This document shows, piece after piece, positions 57,556 through 64,000 of a stretch of DNA of 64,000 bases; within the stretch, counting starts at the first letter, position 1; each line of letters starts with the position of its first letter. The notes beneath the pieces are model-generated. The model was given only the letters and a program-made list of their open reading frames with translations, was not told the DNA's origin and did not search any database. Source of the stretch: Asterochloris sp. CNOR1 (taxonomy: Eukaryota; Chlorophyta; Trebouxiophyceae; Trebouxiales; Trebouxiaceae); NCBI GenBank assembly GCA_963969365.1, contig OZ017746.1:186001-250000 (forward strand), in the 5' to 3' direction. The translations under genes and the position numbers were made by a program.

Positions 57556-60500
57556 ATGAGCAAATCCCCCAAGCATGTTCCTATCGATCAGCTGCCCTTG
57601 CCTGTCCAGGGTGTTGCCCTTGATGCCTGGAAGAGGAGCCAGGGAGTGAGGCTCCACGTGGTGGTGGTTGTGTTCCTCTACACCTGCTGGGCCGTGTTCC
57701 AGGTAGCCGGAGGCATTGTCAACTCCCAAAGAGGGACTGAGGATGCAATCATTGGTAAGGACCAGTGACAATAAGGCTGTGGTATGATGCCTTTGCACAC
57801 TCCACTCATGCCAAGCTCATTCCAGTGTGCTGTGTCCATGCAGCAGCTGTCTTTGCAGCACTGCCTCTGTCCCCAAACAATTCACACCCCTGCGCATTGC
57901 TGCAGGTTTCCTGTTCTGGTCTTGGCAATCCTCCACCCACAAGCCTCTGCAGCTGGGCCTCCTCTTTGTGCCCCGCGCGGCTGCCATCATCATCAGCTAC
58001 GTCGTCTCCGGCCTCTTAGCGATGTTCCTGATGTACCATAGGAGGAGCCTGTGAGTGGACACGACATAAAGCCTGGTTACTAAGTGCTTGCAGCTTTCTT
58101 GCAAACCTGGCATGAGCTGGGCTGCATAAGCCTCATGGGGCTGTCAAGCAAGCAGCCTGCCAGCACCCAAGGCTGCAGCCAGTGCACACCTGGCATCGCT
58201 TGCTGGCCGGCAGCTCATGTGCCTTGCCAATGGCCCATACAGAAGCATCAAAACCCATCTCAGGCTCTCCATCAACCCCTCCATGACCCCTCATCTCTGC
58301 AGGCGGAGTTCCACCTGACCGACTTCATGGATGAGAGCAAGTACCCCTCAGTGGACATCTTCCTGCCCCGCTACAAGGAGCCCTGCAGAACCACAGTGCA
58401 GAGCGCCCTAGACCTGCACTACCCTGCTGAAAGGCTGACGGTGTGGGTGCTGGACGACGGGCGCCACGACCCAGTGCAGCAGCGCCTGCAGGTGAGCCAT
58501 GCTTGTGCTCAGCAGGTGTCAGCAGCCCCGCTATATCTGGCATGGCATGTGCTTTCGATTCCCACAGCAATTTTGGAGTGATTTAGGTTGTATGTTGAGC
58601 ACAGGAGGCAGAACAGGGCCGCCTGCAGGTCGCCTCAGCAGCTGCTTGCCTTGTGCTGTGCTGCAGCTTCTGCGGTGGACCTGTCTGCAGGCCTGCCCTC
58701 CCTAGCAGCTGTCACCCTTGCCCTGAACTGTGCTGCAGACCCTAAAGAACCCCAATGCCGTGACCCTCATGTACCTTCAGCGCCCCAATGGCAAGCACGG
58801 CAAGGGTGGCAACCTCAACTACGCATTCTCAGCCTCCTCCGCCGAACCGCTCGCCGTCTTTGATGCTGGTGTGTTTTGACGTTGTAATACAGGCTAAGGG
58901 GGCCACTCAGACACTAAAGCACTTCGTGGTGCTAGTCTAGCCACAGCCTGCCTGTCTTGCTCAATTGATTGCCGTCTTTGATGCTGGTGAGTTATGATCT
59001 TGTGACAAGCCCACTGCTGCAGGCCAGGAGTGCCAACTGCATCTAAGCTCAGCTTGCTGTCTTGCACCTTGCACTTGCGTGCTGTGTGCATGTCTGTGGC
59101 ACAGCCGCAGCCTGCCTGCCTTGCACCCTGCACTTGCGTGCTGTGTGCAGTCCTCTGTCTCCCCGCCAACCCAGAACGTCCACTTGCCTGCCAGCCACCA
59201 AGCTCATGTGTGCTCCCCTGCCCTGCCCTGCAGACTTCTGCATCCGCAAGCAGTTCCTGGTGCGCACCATCCCCCACATGCTGGTGCCCAACCCACTGGA
59301 CAAGCACCGCTACGTGCTCGGGCGCTGCTGCATGATCCAGACCCCTCAGATCTTCTCCAACGGGCGCAACCTGGTGGGTTCCCTCCTGGCTTGCCATGGC
59401 ATGCAGCTGGCCAACTGCGGCCATGCTGGCTTGCGTCAGGGGTGCTGATGTTATAGCTTGCAGCCTGCCTGGCCATGTGCTGGCTTGCGTCAGGGGTGCT
59501 TGTACCATAGCTTGCGGCCTGCCTGGCCATGTGCATCCAGCTTTGTCACCTGGATACTGGCCTGCCCGTCTCTAGCATGCTGCTCAGGCATGTGCCCTCT
59601 GCCTTGTCGCTGGACGCTGGCTCGCCTCTCTGGCTGGCTGCTCAGGCAGTGGACCTTTGCTTTACAGATGGTGCGCATGCTGAAGTTCAGGGTTCAGGGT
59701 TTCCTGCTTTGTCATTGGGCACTGACCTCACATCATGACAGGCCACTTGGGCATGTGCCCTCTGCCTTGTCAGTGGGTGTATGGCTGGCTTTCTGGTAGG
59801 CTGCTCAGGCACCCTTCTAAGTGGGCTGCTCAGGCATGTGTCCCGTGCCCTGCAGATGGTGCGAATGCTGGACTCCCCCCTGCGCTTCGCCTATGACCTC
59901 TTCCTGCCCGCCCTCAGCGGCCTGGGCATTGCCTACTGCTACGGCTCCGGCTACGTCATGCGCCGCGAGGCCCTGATGGCTGTCAAGGGGTGGTCCACTT
60001 TCACCTACGCTGTTGAGGATGTGCCCACCACCGTCTACATGGACCAGCTGGGCTGGACATCCAAGTTCCTCAATGTCACCCTGGCAGAAGGTCAGCGGCA
60101 GGCCTGGTCGTGTGGCAGCCCACACATTGCTGCCGCCTGCTTCCCAGCAGCAGCTTCCTTCACTTGCACCTCAACACCTTTCCCCCAAGTCCTGCCTGGT
60201 CCGTATTTTTATGCTGCCGGGTCCTACCTCACCTGCACCTCAGCGCTCCCATTGCCTGCCTGACCAGCACCTCCCTGCACACCCACACCCCACACCGCGA
60301 GCCCCCAAGCTTGCCCTGCAGGCCTGGCCCCCAACAACCTGCCTGAGCTGTACGCTCAACGCCTGCGCTGGAAGGTCGGCAATGCCCACGTGCTGTGCTT
60401 CATGCCGGTGTGGAACAGCAAGCTCTCCTGGCAGGTCAAGGGGTGCTTCATCATCGGGAATGCCTCCTGGATCGTCTGCACAGCCGTCTTCATGGCCATG

Positions 60501-62390
60501 GGCCTCACCACCGCCGGCTTCATCGCATACAGTGAGGCTGCCATCCGCCCCCTGCCCTGAGCACCAATGACACTCACGTTGTGCTGTGCATGCACTGCAC
60601 CGCAGCAGCTGCTCCCACTCCTGACAGCTGCCGCCTCATGTCACATATGGTGAGGTTCACTGACCATTGCCAGCTGACAGTAAGTGTTGCTGGCTGCGCC
60701 CTGCTCGGGGCACTGTTGTCTCTTTCTTGAGCGGCCAGCATGATGCTTGGCATGCACTGCGCTGCAGACGCTGCAGCACTGGATTCGAAGGAAAAATCTG
60801 GCCTCCTCGCCTCCTGCGCAGCCATCCTTTGCCTGCACGAGCAGCCCACAGGCAGAACAGCTTGGCTCAGTCCACTGCACTGCTGTGTGTGCTGCCTCCG
60901 TAAGCTGAGTCCTCTCATCGCTTGCCCTGCAGAGATGCTCAACGGCGCCAACTCGGTATCCAGCTTTGGATTCTCCATGGCCCAGCACTCTCAGCCTACC
61001 TGACCCTGGTGTTTGTCGTCCTGCTCCCCCGTGTGCAGCTGCGCTTCAAGGTGGAGCAGCTCATGAGCTTCCTCTGTTTCCTACCGGTGAGTGGCTTGCT
61101 GCAGCTGAGGTAGTGTTGTCCTGAGAGATGTCTGCCTCGAAACGCGCAGCGCCTGTGTGCACCGCTGTGTACCACCTGCTGCTGCATCTGCTGCTGTTTT
61201 TAGTATTTGCCCCTGCACCTCCAGAAACAGAACCGCTGCCTCGCCTGCCTGCCAGTTGTGCTCTGCCCCAGCACCTCTGCTTGTGGCCCGCAATGATTGC
61301 CATGTATTGTCTGCACGAACAGCCTTGCAAATGGTACCTCAGATGCTGAACTTGCCCCACTTGGCACCCCATCTGTTGCATCTATCTGGGAGACTCACTC
61401 TCCCCTCCCGCACCTGCAGATCTACGGGTGGGTCGTGCTGCACGGGTTGGTGCTCCGATTGGACCCCTCCAAGTACACCAGAGGCTTAAACGCAGCTCCG
61501 AGGCTGCTGGCAACACGTCTGCATTCCCAGCCTCTGCCTGGGCAAACATCGCCATTGTAGTCTGCTTCACCATCTTCTACGGAGTGCTGATGATTCCCGG
61601 CTGCAACGTCATCCACCAGAGCACTGGCTACATTGTGCTGGGCAGCCAGGTCTTCATGGTCTGGTTTGCTAACTGGGTGAGTGGCTTCTGCTTGCTGCTG
61701 TCAGCATCACTTGCATGATTGCCATCACAGCAACACCTGAAGAGCTGCTGCCTCCCCTAAGCAGCCAAGGCTTTCCCTTTGCACCCATGCACAGCACATT
61801 GTTCCTGCTACCCTTGCAGATTTGCTTTAGAAGAGGGAACAGCACGCAACCCCCTCCCCTGTCCCCTTGCACTGCCTCTCTGTTCTAGCTGGGCAGCACG
61901 CGCTCTTGGCTACCTTTGCACTGTTGCATCGATCAAAGCGAGCCCTCTTTCCCCCTCCGCACTGCTACTCTGGCCCAGCTGGTGCCCGTATGGCAGCTAC
62001 CTCAGCCTGCTTGGCTTCAAGACGCACTGCTGACAGACTCCCCTGCAGCCTGCTATCCTGGCCTTCATTCACATGCTGCGTGGCTACGAGCAGCCCCTGC
62101 CCCCGGTGCCCTATGACAACGTACACCGCCCAGGCCAGATCCCCACCGTGGGGGAGGAGGTGCAGCAGCTTGAGGAGGCAGTCAAGGGGCAGGAGGTCAA
62201 GGTTGACCTGCACGACAGCCTGGCCTCCTACGACATGGGGGAGATTCAGGAGATCATCGCATGCAATGGCAAGCTGGGCAAGGAGGACCTGGCCCTGGGC
62301 AAGGCTGCCCTTGAGATGAGCAGCCTTGCCAGCTCAGACAACCTGGACGACCTCAAGATCCAGCTGTCCAAGTCTGTTGACTCGGTATAA
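57556..62390 (+). CDS. Cellulose-synthase-like GT2 glycosyltransferase
   Basis: Exons are 57556-57754, 57906-58050, 58303-58491, 58739-58868, 59234-59373, 59856-60090, 60322-60531, 60933-61086, 61420-61676 and 62049-62390 (~667 aa). The start follows a ~70-bp untranslated run and opens MSKSPKHVPIDQLP. Two N-terminal membrane spans precede a BcsA-like GT2 core: VDIFLPRYKEP, VLDDGRHD, FDA|DF (the DxD spans a splice site), YAVEDVPTT (ED) and QRLRW. Four or more C-terminal spans and an acidic tail follow. It probably polymerises a beta-glycan at a membrane. The reading phase fails at three points: the 58050/58303 junction, and one missing base each near 60983 and 61482. So it is either a decaying gene or affected by base-call errors. 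Confidence 0.83.
58969..58995. repeat. Copy of GT2 exon end plus donor
   Basis: GCCGTCTTTGATGCTG followed by GTGAGT repeats the true exon end at 58868 (GCCGTCTTTGATGCTG then GTGTGT), 117 bp downstream. The ghost donor is closer to consensus than the real one. Confidence 0.8.
59440..59855. repeat. Tandem repeats with a copy of GT2 exon-6 start
   Basis: A ~70-bp unit (GGCTTGCGTCAGGGGTGCT...GC.GCCTGCCTGGCCATGTGC) repeats at 59427 and 59482. A second type (GCTGCTCAGGCA.GTG.CC..TGCC.TG) repeats at ~59580, ~59637 and ~59825. At 59669 ATGGTGCGCATGCTGAAG, preceded by TTTACAG, copies the true exon start ATGGTGCGAATGCTGGAC at 59856. Confidence 0.7.
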
Positions 62391-63828
62391 CCAGGTCAGT
62401 GGTCGTGGCTCTCAGCAGCACCCACTGCCATACTGTTCTGCCACCAAAACAACCGTTGCTGGGACCTCTCACCATACTGCACCGCCCACGACTGGCAGCT
62501 GCCTGTGTGCCTGCCTGCTTTGCTTCTGATCCCTGATGTCTTGACTGCAACACCCTCAAGCATCCGCTGGTGCTGTGCAGCCCCAGCCACAAATTGCAGT
62601 CACGGCAACATTCTTTCAGCAGCCGAGTGATCTTTCTGAACACTAACCCACCCATCTGCATAGGCAGCAACACACTGACCCGTTCTCCAAACTGCCATGG
62701 CACTGAGCAGCCTGTAGTGAAAGCTTTTGCCTGGTCTACACCTGAACACATGTTTTGTTCATCAAGTTTGCAAGACATGTCAGACCAGCAACACTGTAAG
62801 CTATCCTCTCTCCATGCATCTCACTATAAGTTGGGGATGTTGGGGGCACACATCTGGTGTTGTTTCTGTGTGATGTCCCAAAGTGGTCATGCAGCTCACT
62901 TTGTGCAGTGCCTGCTCTGACCACTGCTTTCACTTTGTTTCACCGCTCTCACACACAGCTCAGAGGAGAGCCAGCTGATCTGATCTCAGCTGCTCCAGGC
63001 TATACCTGCACCAAATTCCTCGATGGAGGTCTATAAAAGCTCAAAGAACCTCAGACATGGCCGCCAGGTGCCCACGGAGGCCAAAGTGCCAATCAGCGCT
63101 GACCACTGCTGAGGAGTATGTTGCACTTTCGCTGGTGGCCTGCAGGCATCCACAAGTGGCAGCTCAACATAAGACACACCACTTGCTGGCTTGCTGCCCA
63201 CTCTAAGTGCGAAGCACCTTGTCTTGCAGTGACAGGCCACAGTTGTGGCATGTAGGTCAGCCCTGCTGCCCTTCTCTGGCTGCCCTCTGACGGGAAAGCT
63301 AGTTGCTGGCAGTGCTGCGACTGCCAAGAAAGGAATGGTTTCTTTGTGCATCACAAGCGACTGCTGACCTGCTGGCCACCGGCAACCTCCTGCTCAGCAT
63401 CACGTGGCCTGATGGGCACCTGATACGACTGATGTTCCAGCACAGCTGAGGCAGGCACCCAGCTTGCCTGCAACCAGATGCAGGCTCCTGTCAGCTGCAG
63501 TCAGAGTACATCAGCTGTAGCAAATGACCTTCTTGCATGCGTTTTAAGTCTGTCGGCCTGCTGTAGTGGCGGCAGGAATTTCTGAGGAGCTGCAGGCCCG
63601 AACCAAACTTCAATCTGTTGACAATTCAATGTCGCAATGGTCAGGCATCTGACACAAACAGTATCAGCCACCACATGATGCAGCGCAGCAGCATGCGCTG
63701 CTTCTGCTTTCAAGGTCTCCGGGCTGCAAGCTGCCTTCATCAGACCGCCAAGCAAGGCCGGCATGACTCTCCCTGGGACATCTAGCTTGCACACAATTTG
63801 ACAGCCAAGCAAGCCCGCCCACTCGTAC
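62391..63828. other. 3' flank and intergenic DNA
   Basis: TGTAA at 62795 is a possible polyadenylation signal for the GT2 gene. A 107-codon minus-strand frame at 63031-63354 has unconvincing composition. Plus-strand 63235-63300 faintly resembles the 5' block of the zinc-ribbon genes. No gene is supported. Confidence 0.4.
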
Positions 63829-63954
63829 CTTCAGACAGTCGACCTGGTCCTGCAAGTTGCCGCTGACCCAGCGCTCATGCTTCAGCAGGGCCTCCGCCTC
63901 TGCCAGCCTGAACTTGAGGGCGAGGTTGACCATGCCCGGCGGACAGGGGGTAGC
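63829..63954 (-). CDS. Exon of a gene leaving the window (coiled coil)
   Basis: A 42-codon open piece lies between a CTGCAG acceptor (63955) and a GTACGA donor (63828), phase 0 at both ends. It encodes KFRLAEAEALLKHERW and NLQDQVDCLK, a heptad-like charged helix. The rest of the gene lies beyond 64000 and perhaps to the left. Product unknown. Confidence 0.55.
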
Positions 63955-64000
63955 CTGCAGCTGCTGCATGGCAGTGGGCTGCCTGCGCAACCTGGCTGTG

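Overview
The window looks like nuclear DNA of a green alga, probably a trebouxiophyte-type chlorophyte. The genes are GC-rich and intron-dense (up to 21 coding exons), with acceptors usually ending in TGCAG and donors GTGAG/GTAAG. They include a thylakoid-lumen precursor, a sphingolipid desaturase, PanB, an AHA1-type Hsp90 activator and a type I DnaJ. The lineage is an inference from gene content and style. I saw no tRNA, rRNA, CRISPR array or reverse transcriptase. Exon borders were placed by eye, using GT/GC-AG signals and reading-phase agreement between neighbouring exons.

Layout. 0-4.6 kb: poorly resolved, with a ~700-bp direct repeat and one orphan exon. 4.7-7.7 kb (+): thylakoid-lumen-targeted protein with no recognised family. 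7.7-9.7 kb: intergenic, with a ~570-bp imperfect palindrome. 9.7-16.8 kb (-): multi-pass membrane protein of unknown family. 17.5-29.7 kb (-): large gene joining a cellulose-synthase-like GT2 glycosyltransferase to a family 9 glycoside hydrolase. 30.3-32.7 kb (+): short-chain dehydrogenase. 33.1-34.2 kb (+): zinc-ribbon repeat protein. 35.0-37.9 kb (+): sphingolipid delta-4 desaturase. 38.2-41.7 kb (-): PanB. 42.0-46.1 kb (+): AHA1. 46.3-50.5 kb (-): DnaJ. 52.2-56.7 kb (+): five more zinc-ribbon gene copies, one intact and the rest broken. 57.6-62.4 kb (+): a second cellulose-synthase-like GT2. 63.8 kb to the end (-): an exon of a gene leaving the window.

Two themes stand out. First, the GT2-GH9 fusion keeps all four GT2 catalytic motifs, but its GH9 half has changed at three expected active-site positions. 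That suggests a working polysaccharide synthase carrying a non-catalytic glucanase-like domain, reminiscent of the GT2-GH6 arrangement in tunicate cellulose synthases. A second GT2 gene lies about 28 kb away.

Second, introns of nearly every gene hold decayed tandem copies of the neighbouring exon edge, with the splice site and some flanking exon repeated at periods of about 60-130 bp. I found these in at least seven genes and on both acceptor and donor sides. Serial duplication of exon-intron junctions therefore seems to be a general way introns grow in this genome, leaving many decoy splice sites.
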